A DNA stretch of 64,000 nt from Rhizophagus irregularis (GCF_026210795.1 NC_089460.1:1488001-1552000); one strand, 5' to 3'. Positions 1 to 11,724 are shown, counted from the stretch's first letter. Notes: generated from the letters alone by a model not told the origin. Program-made: numbers and translations.

Positions 1-961
1 ACTTATATTTTTGAAATTAATAACCTTATATCACAGAATGTATCAAATTATTTACATTTTCTGTAAATGGATCTGTGAAAAGCAGAATTTTTACAGAAAT
101 AATAGATAAAATTTTTATAGGGATATAGTATATATAGTACTTCTCAAAAAAGAAATTCTATTTATTATTGATTTTATTATTTAAATAATTTAATAAATAT
201 TTTAAATATATGTAATATATAATAATACTTTGATTATTTTATAAATTTTAACTACTTTTTATTAATAGTAAAATTTATGTAATAGAAAAGCTAGAAAAAT
301 ATAGGATATATATATTGCCAAAATAATTTTTAATTTTGAATTAATTTTAGCTTTGTAATATAATTTTACAGTATATAATATAATTATCTAAAATTTGTTA
401 AAAGATTTTATTAGACTTTAAAAAATTTAATAATTTCAATTAAGTTTGTATAAATTTTAAATATATAAAATTAATTAATAGAATAAAGTAAATAAACTTA
501 ATCAAAATTATTGCCAATAAAACTAAAATTATCAGAAAATTTCTTTATATTTACTAAATTTAGACTTTTAATAAACATTTCTATTAAGTTTTAATTGGTT
601 ATTTTCATACACTTAAAATTATATTATAAATATTATAAAGTTAAAATTAATTTAAAATTTGCAAAATACTTTTATTTTAAAATATTATATTTAACTATTA
701 ATATAAAAATAAATAAATGTATTTGTACATATTTTATTTATAACATCCTTTTTTTATTTTTTTTAATAATAAATTTAGTATGCATTTTACAAATAAAATT
801 TTTATATGCAAAATTTGATTTGAAAAACTTTTTCATAGACAAAATTTTAAATTATAAGCAGTTTCTTAAAATTTTTTAAAAAAAATGAATTTATTTCTCA
901 CTTTGGATGAGTAATATTATTACTCACCCCTATTATGTGATAAGCATTTTAATTGACTTAT
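1..961. other. AT-rich intergenic DNA, no gene seen
   Basis: Extremely AT-rich sequence with short homopolymers. The one longer open frame (595-879, +) encodes only F/I/K/L/Y/N-rich low-complexity residues and begins at a non-ATG codon, so I do not call it. The right edge (954-961) is the left target duplication of the adjacent MITE. Confidence 0.6.
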
Positions 962-1290
962 TAAGGTTGCTTGCCAAAATTAGGTAATTTAGGCCAAGGC
1001 CGAAACTTTTTTGTAGCCAAAAGTTTAGGCAATTAGGCAATCAAAAATAAATTTGCCAAAATTTATAATGCCGAAATTATTGCCAAAAGTCCAAAATTTG
1101 ACTGAAATTATTGGTATAATTCTGGCCATTTTTAGGATGTAATTCTGGCCAAAAAATGATCGACATTAAAATTTCCTAATTTTGGCCAAAATTAAGACCG
1201 AGTTTTAGTCTAATTTCAGCATTTTCGGCATTTGATTTGATTGGCCAAAATCTTTCAGAATTTCCTTTTTAGTTTTGGCAGGCAACCTTA
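962..1290. mobile_element. MITE with 8-bp TSD (hAT-like), 329 bp
   Basis: Terminal inverted repeats begin TAAGGTTGCTTGCCAAAA on the left and, read inward from the right, TAAGGTTGCCTGCCAAAA. The element is flanked by a perfect 8-bp direct repeat TGACTTAT (954-961 and 1291-1298). The interior is full of GCCAAAA/TTTTGGC words and has no coding capacity. An 8-bp TSD is typical of hAT elements; the superfamily is inference, while the TIR and TSD are visible. Confidence 0.8.
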
Positions 1291-1298
1291 TGACTTAT

Positions 1299-3039
1299 TT
1301 TTGATTATAACAGCTAATCAGCGACATAACACATAATTTATTTATAATTTTATTCTTTTGAAAATTTATCATTATTAATAGAAGAATAAAATACAATTAT
1401 TCAAAATTAAAATTTACAATTATTTATCTTTGACATAATTAGTATTAATAATAATGAAAAAATATGGAAAATAAAAGATAAAGTGATAGATATAATTTAG
1501 TAGTAATATTTATTTGACATATAAAGTGATCTGAAAGCCAGAGAAACAGAAATAAACCCAATCAAAGATTAAAAATACATCCAAAAATGATAAATCAAGA
1601 ATAATACAAGAAATATATGAAATGTTTAATGAAACATTCAATGTTTAATAATATCAATGATCTTGATGATTATCTTGATGTTGAAATAAGCAAGATGAAT
1701 GATGATATTAATATCGAAAAGCAAAAATAATAAAGAGTAATAAAAGCAAAGAGGAAGAAACAAAAATGAAAGGCAAGAGAGTGAAGTTAGAGGAAAAATG
1801 AAAGGGAAAAGAACAAAAATAAAAATAAAGGGAAAGGGAAAGATTTAAGAAGAAAAAATGGAAAAAAAAGGAATTAAAATAAAGAGAAATAAAAATGAAA
1901 TGAAGAAGAATGAAAATGAAACAGAAATGAAATAAACAAAATGAAAATAAAACAATGAAAAGATTATGAAAGGAAAAGAAAATGAAAATTATTAGTAATG
2001 AAGACGAGAAAACAATAACTAAAAATTGAAAAACAACAGAAATAAAACTACTTATTTAAAGAGAATCGGCAAATCTAAAAAAGAGAAAAATTTAAGAGTC
2101 ACCAAAATCTAAACAAAGAAAAAATCTAAAAGCCCGAAATCTAAAAAAAATGAAAGGAAAAAATTAAGATTAAACATAAAAACAACAAGAACAAAATTTA
2201 AAAATAAAAGAATCAAAAAGTAGTAAATAAAAAAAAAGAACATACTTTGATTGTGAAACTGGAAGGACTCATCTTTTTCTTACTTTTTTAAGTTTCAGTA
2301 AATCTCCAAGACTTCAGATGAGTGTATTTTTTTTCATTTTTATTTTTCGTTTATAATTTAATTTTACTAACCAGTTGTTTCTTTATTTTTTTATTAGTCA
2401 AGTTTTAAGGACTTAAAGAAAGGAAAAAATAAAAAGAAAATGAAAATAAAAAGAACAAAGATAAAAATGAAAGGAAAAATAAAGTGAAAAAATGTAAATG
2501 AAAATGAAAGGGAAAATAAAAATGAAAGGATATGAAATAAAAAGGAAAATGAAACAAATAGGGATAAATATAAAGACAAAAGGAAATAAATATAAAGTGG
2601 ATGATAAAAAAGAAAAAATTCTATAAAAAGAAATAAAACAAAGTTAGTAAAAAATAAGACCTTAGACATTACATATACAATTCAGAGAATAACTTTTTAA
2701 TAAATTGGCCTAAATTTCAAAAAAAAAATCACATTTTTTGCGATTATCTCAGCATTTAGTAGTTTAATTTATGCAAACTTTTTTTGTTTTGTAGCCCTCA
2801 TCGAGCTCTATAAAATAAAAAAAATTTGCATGAATTGGATTATTGGATGCCAAGATAATTGCAAAAAACTGAAAATAAAAAAAGAGTAAATTGGATCTTT
2901 TTTGGTAAAAAGTCAGTTGTGAGTTTTATAAATGATGTTCGGGATTCTGTAAAAATAAAGCAAAAGCAAAAAAGAAAAGAAAATCAAAGAAACGAAAAAA
3001 ATATATCTTTAAGTGTAAAATCAAAAGAGCTTGTCTATA
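1299..3039. other. Purine-rich intergenic DNA with weak ORF
   Basis: Positions 1700-2260 and 2401-2660 carry long A/G-dominated runs on the + strand (GAAAATGAAA-like words), separated by a T-rich spacer. The apparent minus-strand ORF 2394-2669 is only the F/L/S-rich complement of this tract. A 62-codon + ORF at 2859-3047 is K/E/N-rich, uses a non-ATG start and runs into a MITE-like end; I recognise nothing in it and do not call it a gene. Confidence 0.5.
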
Positions 3040-3128
3040 CTGAATAATTCATTATAGCATTAATGAATTTATTTATAATGAAGTCCTGATTGGTCAAAAC
3101 AGAGGTTTGTTATATCAAGAATGAACTG
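3040..3128. mobile_element. Small mariner/pogo-like MITE remnant
   Basis: An 89-bp segment bounded by TA on both sides. Its right end, read inward, is CAGTTCATTCTTGATATAAC, similar to the ends of the element at 18950-19128. The left end CTGAATAATTCATTATAGC matches it only loosely, so this is a degenerate or chance case. Confidence 0.35.
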
Positions 3129-5187
3129 TAAACTTAATATTAATAAAGTATATATAAATCATTAAAAAAAAAAAAAATATTTATTAAATATAATATAAAG
3201 TGGATTTTGTATTTAAAGTTTTATTAAAATAAAATTTAAAAATAAATATTTAATTTACTTTTTTTTTTGAAATCAGCGATATTTAAAAATTTTATTAGAG
3301 AAATTAAATTTCTATTATAATATACAAATATAAATAAAAATTAACTAATTTAATTTAGTAAACTTTAAACCACTTGTCATCCCTGTAAGAAGACTTCACG
3401 TCTACACTATCAGGTGGAAATTAGGCTATAAAAGTACTTTTTATATTTATACATGTATACTCATTTTTAGAGAAAATCCCCTTCTGAGAAAAAAAAAAAG
3501 AATTTTAAATAAAAAAAATAGTGTAAAAAAAAGAGTTAATATATATAGATATGGTACTAATATGGTAGTGAATACACCCTTTTAAACTATACATCATATT
3601 TGATTCTGTCATCCTGTTAGTTGGCCAGTGATCTTAACAACACCTAAATTTTAGTTAAAATAGTAAGTTTGACATTATTATCAAAGTTTTTATTATTTGA
3701 AGTATATTGCTTTGTATTTCCAAAAGATTTCACTTTCTTATGTTATCTACCATTATCATTTTTCTGCATAACTTTCAGATTCTTATCTTGGTTCTGTTTC
3801 TGACCAGTATCTGTTTTCTTTAGTAATTTATTTTTAGACCAGTTCAAGGTAAAAGAAAAATATCTAATCTAAACATTTTTAAATTCTTTAAAGTTGAATT
3901 CTATATTAAGTACTTTATTCAGGCTTATTCAAGTATTGAAATATACAATCAACTTTCTTCTTTCATGATTTTGAATGATTTTGAAAGGTAAAGTACCATT
4001 TAATTGTGATAGCATAAATTGAGCAAAGTTCTCTGCATTGTAAACAACATTATTAGTAACAAATTTGGACACATCTAACTATCATATAGGCATTTTTTCA
4101 AATGAAGCAATCCAAACTCCATTATTCCAATTTAGTAAAGCCCACTCATTGAGATTAATAGACACGGTCACTATTGAATATTTCTTTTATGTCTTAACTT
4201 TAAATGCAATAACTTTACCTCATTTCTTTAAGTTCGTAAGAATATCAATTTGCAACATGATGGAAGAGATATTGTAAATAATTATTTCCTGAATATTAAC
4301 CTTATCTTGTGATATATATTCAGTTATAATAGTCGATATAGTTTTCTCTAGTATAAACTTAGACTTTTTCATTTTCTACTGCTGCAGTTTGTCAAGTATA
4401 TTACTCTTTGTTGAAGTTTTTTGAGTGTTCCATTTATCCAAAAAGAATGGTGATGTAAACCAGAAATCATTGGAACTGGAAATATTTAATTTACTTATTT
4501 TATTAAAAGAATTTTTATATTATTATTATTTTTTTGCAATGCATTTGTAAATTATTATTATTTTTTTTTTTATCGCAATGTATTTAATAGTTTATTAAAG
4601 TAAATGTTAAAGCAAATTACAAAAGTAAATAAAACTCTAAATCTAATCTAATATTATTAACTACCAAATCACTCGTCATACCAAAAAGCATCTCACATGT
4701 GTACTGTTGAGTAATACGTTTTGCTTAGAAGGTAAAAAGTGTTTGAAACGTCCTATCTTAGCATAAATGCCCCTCTTTCTTCACAAGGTGATTATGGTAC
4801 CACATTTATTTATAAATTATTAAAACAATTAAAGTAATACAAATTACATATAGTATTACAAAAATTATTTTATACTTGTTATACTATTTGAGTATTTTAC
4901 ATATGCACTGTTAAAATAATTGATTATGCTAAATAGATAAACCATGATAATTAGATAGATCATAATAATGAATTATTTTTAGCTAAAAGTCTTATTATTA
5001 TTACAGCAAAGAAAATCATGAAAAATATTTATATTATTAGTATTAATAAAAATTTATATATAATATATAAAGTTATATTAATAGTTTATTTTAATACTGC
5101 TTTTTTAGTTATATCTAAAATTTTTATATTTAAAAATTACATTAAAATTTTAAAGGTATTTATTAAATTTTAATATAATAATTATTA
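3129..5187. other. Intergenic DNA with decayed coding traces
   Basis: Mostly AT-rich. Two segments (about 3370-3480 and 4665-4790) share a loose motif, CACTYGTCATNCC followed by a CTTCACGTCTAC/CTCACATGTGTAC-like stretch, suggesting an old duplicated element. A minus-strand protein-like trace lies at about 3960-4500 and is listed separately. No intact gene seen. Confidence 0.4.
3960..4500 (-). pseudogene. Decayed coding remnant, unknown family
   Basis: Read on the minus strand, this block gives protein-like stretches separated by stops. One runs from about 4490 down to 4385 and includes FWFTSPFFLDKWNTQ. Another lies around 4180-4070 and includes LNEWALLNWNNGVWIASFEK. Composition is less homopolymeric than the surroundings and tryptophans recur, which is unusual for random AT-rich DNA. 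I do not recognise the family. It could be an old transposon gene or a low-complexity artefact. Confidence 0.3.
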
Positions 5188-5375
5188 TAGTGATACCATT
5201 CTAAGTGCACTTCCCTTAGGACATAATAAAAAAATAGTAGAATAATGTGCATTTAGAGAGGGTGTGCATTTATAAAGAGTAAAATATTAAGAGCTTTTAC
5301 AAGTTGAAATCAGATTTACCATATATTTATATAGTGTATGCACTTATAGAGGGTGCACTTATAGAGGTATCACTG
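5188..5375. mobile_element. mariner/pogo-like MITE, 188 bp
   Basis: The left end is TAGTGATACCATTCTAAGTGCAC up to its 20th base, and the right end read inward is CAGTGATACCTCTATAAGTG; they align with few differences. TA dinucleotides flank the element (5186-5187 and 5376-5377), the target duplication expected of Tc1/mariner-type elements. The interior also contains TGCAC-TTATAGAG direct copies near the right end. Non-coding. Confidence 0.65.
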
Positions 5376-5922
5376 TATTTAATTTTTCATTGAGTTATAT
5401 AATATTTAAAATAGTTAAATAAGTTAATAATTTATTGAGATTTATTGAGAGCTGAGAACTGAGAAGAATTATTTAATAATAACAATGAATTTTTAAATTT
5501 AAATTATTAATTAAAAAATATAAATAGTATAATATAAATAAAGGAAAAAGCATTTAAATTTAAATAGTTTTTAATGAAATAAATATGGGTTAATTTAGTT
5601 TAAAAATAATTTTGTAATTTTTTATTTTTTTTATATTACTAGATTATTTGTGATATTATATAAAATTAAAATTGGATATAATAAAATATAATAAAATATC
5701 TGTTATTTACTGCAAAAAAAATCTTTATTTTCTTTTTAATTATACTATTTAAATGACCTATGTAGATTATTTTAACTTTAAGATAATTCTTTTTGCATTT
5801 AAAGGCTTAATTTTTCTCATATAAATATTAAATAATTGCATTTAATTAATATTAAGTATATGATTTTTTTGTCTATTCATTTTATAGCTAAGCCTCTATT
5901 ATAGCAAAATTTTTTTGAATTT
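5376..5922. other. AT-rich intergenic DNA
   Basis: AT-rich stretch between the MITE and the 3' end of the mS41 gene; it presumably includes that gene's 3' UTR. Nothing else recognised. Confidence 0.6.
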
Positions 5923-6546
5923 TTATTTCTTTTTCTTTTTCTTTGAACGAATAAGAATGATATATGGATCAATGCCATTTCGATAATGCTCTGTCCAACT
6001 AAGTATCCATCTAAAATAAATTAATCAATTATAAATAAATATTTATATTTATATATTATTAATAAAAAAAAATACCTACTTTCGTTGCTTTGCAGGTATA
6101 CCCATTTCACTTTTCATTTCATAACTCGAAGCTGTAAAAAGATGTTCCCAATCCTTTTTTAAAAAAAAAATTAGGAAAATCTATATCGTAAATAATAAAA
6201 TTAATAATATTTTTGCTTAATATAATATACCCGAAATTTATCAGCCAATTCATTACATCCTCTACCACATTGTTCTAAAAAGGACTTGGGATCAATGAAT
6301 TGACCTTATTATTAAAATAAATAATTGCAAATTAATATAACATTATAAGATCATGATAGTAGCCCGTTAAAGTTTACAAGATAAAATATAAATTATTTTA
6401 TACCAAGCGTAGTATATACCTCGTGGTTCCGGAACAGATTTTTGTTTATTTTGGATATTTCGTATTATTATTCTAGAAAAACTTGCATTATTAACTGAAC
6501 ATGAAGAGAATAATAATTGAGGAACGCGACTTTTAGATAAAATCAT
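5923..6546 (-). CDS. Mitochondrial small ribosomal subunit protein mS41 (IGR motif)
   Basis: Four exons on the minus strand: 6546-6420, 6304-6231, 6153-6080 and 6010-5923, all with GT-AG introns, giving 120 aa. The product has a Ser/Arg-rich, acid-poor N-terminus (about residues 1-35, consistent with a mitochondrial presequence). An IGR-type domain follows: DPKSFLEQCGRGCNELADKF, then DWEHLF, then GIPAKQRKWILSWTEHYRNG, and a lysine tail ends the protein. This order and spacing match the IGR-motif family of the mitoribosomal small subunit (yeast Fyv4/mS41). The first residue of the IGR tripeptide is replaced (CGRG). Inferred role: structural protein of the mitochondrial small subunit. It is divergent to the SCOC gene, with 232 bp between start codons. 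Splice sites were assigned by eye; each junction preserves frame and motif. Confidence 0.87.
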
Positions 6547-6778
6547 TTTAAATTTATATATCTATATACAGAACTGACGTAAACAGTCCGATTGATCTCT
6601 GGAAGTGTATACCTTTGGCCAAGTATAATATTATGTATAATTGCTTTAATAATGATGTTCAAAAAGATTGTAATGAAAATTTTTTATTATTTTGATGTTG
6701 TGTTACGTGACGTAAGTGTGGCTTAGATTATATGGTTATAGTATACAACAAAATAACTTCTTTTCCTCTAAAATTACT
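6547..6778. promoter_or_regulatory. Divergent promoter, mS41 / SCOC, with two CRE-like sites
   Basis: A 232-bp spacer separates the two divergent start codons. It contains TGACGTAA at 6575-6582 and a near-palindrome TTACGTGACGTAA at 6703-6715. TGACGTAA is the classic recognition core for CREB/ATF-type bZIP factors. One site lies close to each gene, so co-regulation by a bZIP protein is plausible, but transcription starts are not visible from sequence alone. Confidence 0.55.
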
Positions 6779-7304
6779 ATGTCTTATAATAATTCCGCTT
6801 CTTCCGAGACTTTAATTTCATTATTAAATAATTCTTTAAATACAATAAAAAGCGAAAACGTAAATGTGGACGTGAACGAAAATGAAATGATTGAAGAACT
6901 AAATCCGGAAGAAAAATCTAATTTAATAAAGTTGAATTCTTTTTTATTTTATTTCCTTTTTTTTTAAAAAAAAAAAATTGATTTATTTTGAAATTATATT
7001 ATTGTTATTTTAGGGAAATTCTCGAATTACAAGAAGGATTAAAAGGTAGCTTTACTACTTTATATAATTCTTTTTTATAAAAATATATGCGTGTATATAT
7101 TTTATATTTATATATTTATATATTTATTTACTAATTCGCCATTTCAATTATAATGATCAAATAGCTTTAATTCAAAGGACTGAATCAGTTAAAAACGATC
7201 ATGATCAAATGCAATCAGGAAATCAAATTTTACAAACGTATATAAATAATTTAATGTCTTCTGATGTGTTGTCTTCTGCAAATGGCAGCAAAAAAGAAGG
7301 ATAA
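6779..7304 (+). CDS. Short coiled-coil protein (SCOC/Slo1 family)
   Basis: Three exons, 6779-6930, 7014-7045 and 7165-7304, join in frame to encode 107 aa. The first half is Ser/Asn/Glu-rich and disordered. The conserved C-terminal half is a short coiled coil: EILELQEGLK, then VKNDHDQMQSGNQILQTYI and NNLMSS, ending in a lysine-containing tail. This matches the order seen in animal SCOC and yeast Slo1, small proteins that bind the Arl1/Arl3-type GTPases at the Golgi and have been linked to autophagy. I use the ATG at 6779; the open frame extends upstream only through a non-ATG start lying in the shared promoter. The second exon is only 32 bp, so automated prediction could miss it. Confidence 0.85.
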
Positions 7305-8635
7305 ATACTTTTTAATGGTTTAGAGAGTATGAAAGAGAGAGAAAGAAATTATAATTTATTTATTTTTTAATTATTTATTTTAATTTATATTTTTTAATTT
7401 ATTAATAATAATCATCTGTTTTAGCATAATATTATATATATATATATATATTTCATAATATTAGATTTGATGGATTGGATTTGATGTGTTGTATATGATG
7501 TATTGGATTTAATAATTAGATCTATAATTAAGTTAGAAAAATGAATAATCCAAAATAAATGAATCTTTGATCATAGAATCTTTGAATCACAAGAACATAT
7601 TCAAGACGTTTATTAATTATAGCTCATTCTATTTTAAGAAAATTGGACCATTGTGTGACATTTCGGAAAACATTTTAATTGATCTCAAATATTTAACATC
7701 GGATGCGCATATTTTGATAAATTTTTATTACTCCCGGTAAATTAAATCACACAAATGGTAATTGATGTAAATTTATGAATGTATTTAGTTAGTTATTTAC
7801 AAATGATCTTATCTTCTGTTTGTTTGTTCAATAATTATCAGTTTTTGTTTGTTTGACTTTAGAAATTGTTTTCATAAATACCAATCGTATGAATTCAATG
7901 ACGTGGCAGATCGCGGAGTATTTGCTGAGTTAATCGGCTAGTAAATTTAATTCATGTAAAATCAACAATCCCTCTCCAAAAATAATAAATAAATATTTAT
8001 ATTTTATAAACAAAAAATCACTAATCAATTTTCGTATTCATTATTTATTTGTACATATTACGCATATTACATAAATTAAAATCTTAAATTTTTTTTTTTC
8101 TTTTGTTAGTCGTTAAGAAGAAAAAATAATAATTACTTCAAATAAAATCTTATAATATTTCTTTTTTTTTAAAACAGGGATTGTAGATTTTTCTTTTAAA
8201 AAAAAAAGATATGTAAGCATATATAAATTAGGTAAGATTTTCATATAATAAATTATCGAAGCGTGCGCAATTTTTTTAAAAAAAAATCGAAAATAAAATA
8301 AAAATATTTGCGACCGGAAAAAAAAAGAATAAAATCTAAAGAAAAAAAAATAAAATAAAATAAAACAAAAATAAAACGAATCGATTAATCTCTTTGGCTC
8401 TTTTAGTCGGTGGAAAAAAAAAATCTTTAAACGAATGTGTGTGTATGCTTAAAGAAAAAATCGGAATCATATATAAAATTGGGTTTCACATCACAAGAAA
8501 AATGTTTATGGTATGTTCACGTTGTGAAATGTCTACTAAAGCAAAATTTCGAAAGAAAAAATGAAAGAGATAAAGAAGTAAATTGTTCATAAATTCTTGA
8601 TCTTTTTTTAATTTTGACGTTGATCACCTAAATTT
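7305..8635. other. Intergenic DNA between convergent SCOC and bZIP genes
   Basis: Contains the 3' flanks of both genes, an AT dinucleotide run near 7434-7450 and poly(A)/poly(T) tracts at 8090-8360. A slightly GC-richer patch at 7890-7945 (TGACGTGGCAGATCGCGG) shows no coding frame. No RNA gene recognised. Confidence 0.5.
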
Positions 8636-9313
8636 TCAATTTTTATTATTATCGTTACTATTTTTATCCCCACCATCTTTATGCTTATTATTATCGGAAC
8701 GTTGTATATCTAATAGTCTGCTATCTTTTTCAATAAGTAAATTCTTTAACCATTTGATTTCTCTTTCGAGTTCTTTCACGCGATTCTCCAAAACTTCTGC
8801 CTTTTCGGACATTTCCCTTGCATTTTGTTCAAGGGCTTGTTCACGCATTTTCTTTTTTATTCTAAATCTCGCGGATGCAGCAGTATTGCGTCTTCTTTTG
8901 TCCTCTTCAGCTATAAATTTAACAAAATATTCTGGATCAGCGAACGTACTAGGATTGTAATAGGGATGACTCATGTAAGTTGGAGGTGGTGGATAATAAT
9001 ATCTAGAATTCGGCGGTATTGGAGGAGTAGGTGTAAGTGGTTGAAAAGTTGATGGTGGACTATAATTCATAATTGATGGATCATTGGGAAGATCAAGAAA
9101 AGGAGAGACATTATTTTGAGTAGGTAATGACGCTGGTTGTTGCTCTAGTTGCATTAAAGGAAGTTGTTCAGTCGCAGGAATCATCGCTTCTTCGACGGAA
9201 TTACCTTGTGAATTTTCAGGAAGTTCAAAGTCTTCATCTAAAAGCCCTAAACCTGGAGGGACGTTAAAAGAAGGCCAAAAATTTGAATTTCCGGATAATT
9301 CATTTTGAGACAT
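8636..9313 (-). CDS. bZIP transcription factor (CYS-3/Zip1-like)
   Basis: Intronless 225-aa protein. Residues 1-60 are acidic and Gln-rich and 70-125 are Pro/Tyr-rich, typical of activation regions. The basic region spans about 138-158 (KRRRNTAASARFRIKKK, with the Asn143...Arg149 DNA-contact signature). It runs into a leucine zipper with heptad positions Met168, Leu175, Leu182 and Leu189, and a hydrophilic Asn/Lys/Asp tail follows. The sequence RRRNTAASARFRIKKK is characteristic of the fungal CYS-3/MetR and S. pombe Zip1 type, which control sulfur assimilation or cadmium/stress responses; whether this protein has that target set is inference. The upstream 300 bp holds two short uORFs (9476-9514 and 9553-9609, same strand) that would lie in a long 5' leader. 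Plus-strand ORFs overlapping this gene are shadows. Confidence 0.93.
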   Translation of the reverse strand: MSQNELSGNSNFWPSFNVPPGLGLLDEDFELPENSQGNSVEEAMIPATEQLPLMQLEQQPASLPTQNNVSPFLDLPNDPSIMNYSPPSTFQPLTPTPPIPPNSRYYYPPPPTYMSHPYYNPSTFADPEYFVKFIAEEDKRRRNTAASARFRIKKKMREQALEQNAREMSEKAEVLENRVKELEREIKWLKNLLIEKDSRLLDIQRSDNNKHKDGGDKNSNDNNKN

Positions 9314-11724
9314 TTCTCGTGATGTGATAAGCTAGACGTTAAGGGTTAATTTGTGAGGTGAAAGTTGGGGTAGATTTATAAAAGGAGAATAGAAGCGTTA
9401 TTTTATTTTATTTTTTTTTTTCCTCGTTTATAAGTAAGAAAAAGAAATTAGCAAGCGAGAAAAGGCTTAAAAACCTCACAAACTTAAATTGAAAGGTGAA
9501 AAAAATAGAGCCATTTATTTAATAGGACAATTGGATCGACTATTTATGCACTTTAATAACACACTATATCATATAAAGTAATGTGAAAAAGATATATTTG
9601 TATTGACATTATTTCAACTAAAAATTTTTTTTTTCTCTCTTTTTTTTTGTGACCGCGAGCCACAAAAATTGACGTTTAAAGTATTTTTTTGTTTCTTTTA
9701 GTATAAACGTTTTAAAATATTTTTTTTTATTGACAGAATTGAGAAAGTAGATTCAATTGATTAAAGTTAAAATCTTTTAGATATTTTCCTCCAATAATAT
9801 TCTAGAAAGATTTCATCATATTAAAGAAAATTTCACTTGCATTTTATTTGATTTGATGCACAATGTACATATTTGTTTATAAACCAAATTCACAAAAAAT
9901 ACCCGTTATTTTTTTGTCTATAGGCAAGAAAAGAAAGACGAATTATCCCTTATAATTGCACCATTTATATTTTTGGTATAGCATGTTTTTTCTTTCCTAA
10001 TTATGAGAATTCAATAAAAAGAAAAGCTTTATATGGATGAACAACTTTTTTTTCTGGTAAAAAATACTTCAACCTTAAATTAAAACCGATGATTTACGAT
10101 TTCCTTACTAAAAAGATTTATGCAAAATGTGGATAAGATGGTGTCATTTATATATACATTTGATGCACATTGATAATCCCAATTTTTTTTCAGATTTTAC
10201 AGTAAATTGCGTGATCTCAATAATACGTCGCGTCATATCTTAACATTAATTTCTTACTAGCATTACGCGCAGCTTTTTTTTTGGGGCAAATTTATGAATT
10301 CATATGTTAGAAAATCCCGCATAATAAATGCTGTTTAATTCACTTTTAAATATTCATTAGAAGAAGATCATATCATATCTCTCTATATTTGTCAAATCTA
10401 AAATTATCAAAAAATCAAAATAAAAATTTCTTTCTATTTTTTCTATTTTTATTAAAATTACGAAAGAAAATGACATCACAATAATTGAATAATTGAATGA
10501 TCAAATCCCTTTTCTGATCGTAATATATATATATATACTGTATATATATATGTATGTATGTATATATATGTAAATATATATCAAATATTAATCCCTTTCC
10601 TTTTCTGTAATTTACTCGGGAGTTATTATTTATAAAAGGCTCGTGTCGTTGCTCATTTAACCCATTTTGATTTTTTGAGTTTTCGATGATTAATTTGGTT
10701 AAAATCTCGATAACTCGATCAAGATTTTTGTGTTATGTTTGAGTACACATTCATACTGTTGTGCGTCCACAATTCTGCTAATTGTTAAAATTTTCTAATT
10801 TAACTAAATATTTTTATAACAGTATCTTTGAACGAAGATTTCTTTATGCCGATAAAAATATAATCACGTGATCTCGTTCCTGTTACACTGATATTGTAGT
10901 CTTTACCAATATTGTTATTATTATTTATACAATCAATACAAGAAACATGTGACCTTTGCATGATTGTTTTCTGAATTTATGAAATTGATTATGATGTCTT
11001 TTATTTATATTATAGATAAGACTAACTCTTATAACTTTTGAAAACCTATCAATCTCATAATCTCATATGAATATCAATTGAAAAAAAAAATAAAAAATAT
11101 TATGTCAATAAAATGGTAAACATTAACAAAATTAGTAATATTACATTTGGTATAACATCCGACCAGAGTGCTTATTTGGCCTGCATTGTTATGATCTTGC
11201 CTGAAACCAAAAAGGATATACTGTATTGTAGCCACACGTCACAAAAATATTCATTGTCACATGACTTTTTTTGAAGAAATTTATATGTTACCTGTCTAAA
11301 AAAAAAAGATTATTCAAATACAGCTGCTCATCGGTAATCCTATAAAAAAAAAATATGATCTGTTGTTTTTAAGTCTATGATTTTTTCCGTAAAAAATTAT
11401 TTTATTCGATGGTCGCAAAAAATCTTGTGACACCTTACTTCTTGACTAGATTAAAGTTTCGTGTTTAGATTTAAATTCCGATTGTAACCGGTTTTATTTG
11501 ATCCGGATCCGATTTTGGGTCTAATAAACTTAACCTAAATTTTCTGATTTCGTAATAAAAGATGATCACATGTTTTGATTTGGATATAAGATGCCTTTTT
11601 AGAGCAACTTGATTTTTTGTCTCCTGAAATCTTTCACAAAATTAAACAAACGTTATTTACTTATTTATTGTTTATTATTTATTATATTTCTTATTTAATT
11701 TTTCTTTTTTTTGATTCATTAAAA
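9314..11724. other. Intergenic DNA between divergent bZIP and ALO genes
   Basis: Holds the presumed promoter and leader of the bZIP gene (9314-9700, with two minus-strand uORFs of 12 and 18 codons). Also present are a TA/TG-type microsatellite at about 10522-10580, an E-box-like TCACGTGA at 10864-10871, and AT-rich DNA up to the ALO start. No other gene seen. Confidence 0.5.

Noticed and set aside
595-879. 94-codon + ORF
   Set aside because: Non-ATG start, only F/I/K/L/N/Y low-complexity residues as expected from AT-rich DNA, no motif.
2394-2669. 91-codon minus ORF
   Set aside because: Complement of a purine tract; F/L/S-only composition.
4065-4277. 70-codon + ORF
   Set aside because: Overlaps the minus-strand protein-like trace; starts at a non-ATG codon and has no recognisable motif.
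8754-9052. Two + strand ORFs over the bZIP gene
   Set aside because: Antisense shadows of a clear bZIP coding sequence.
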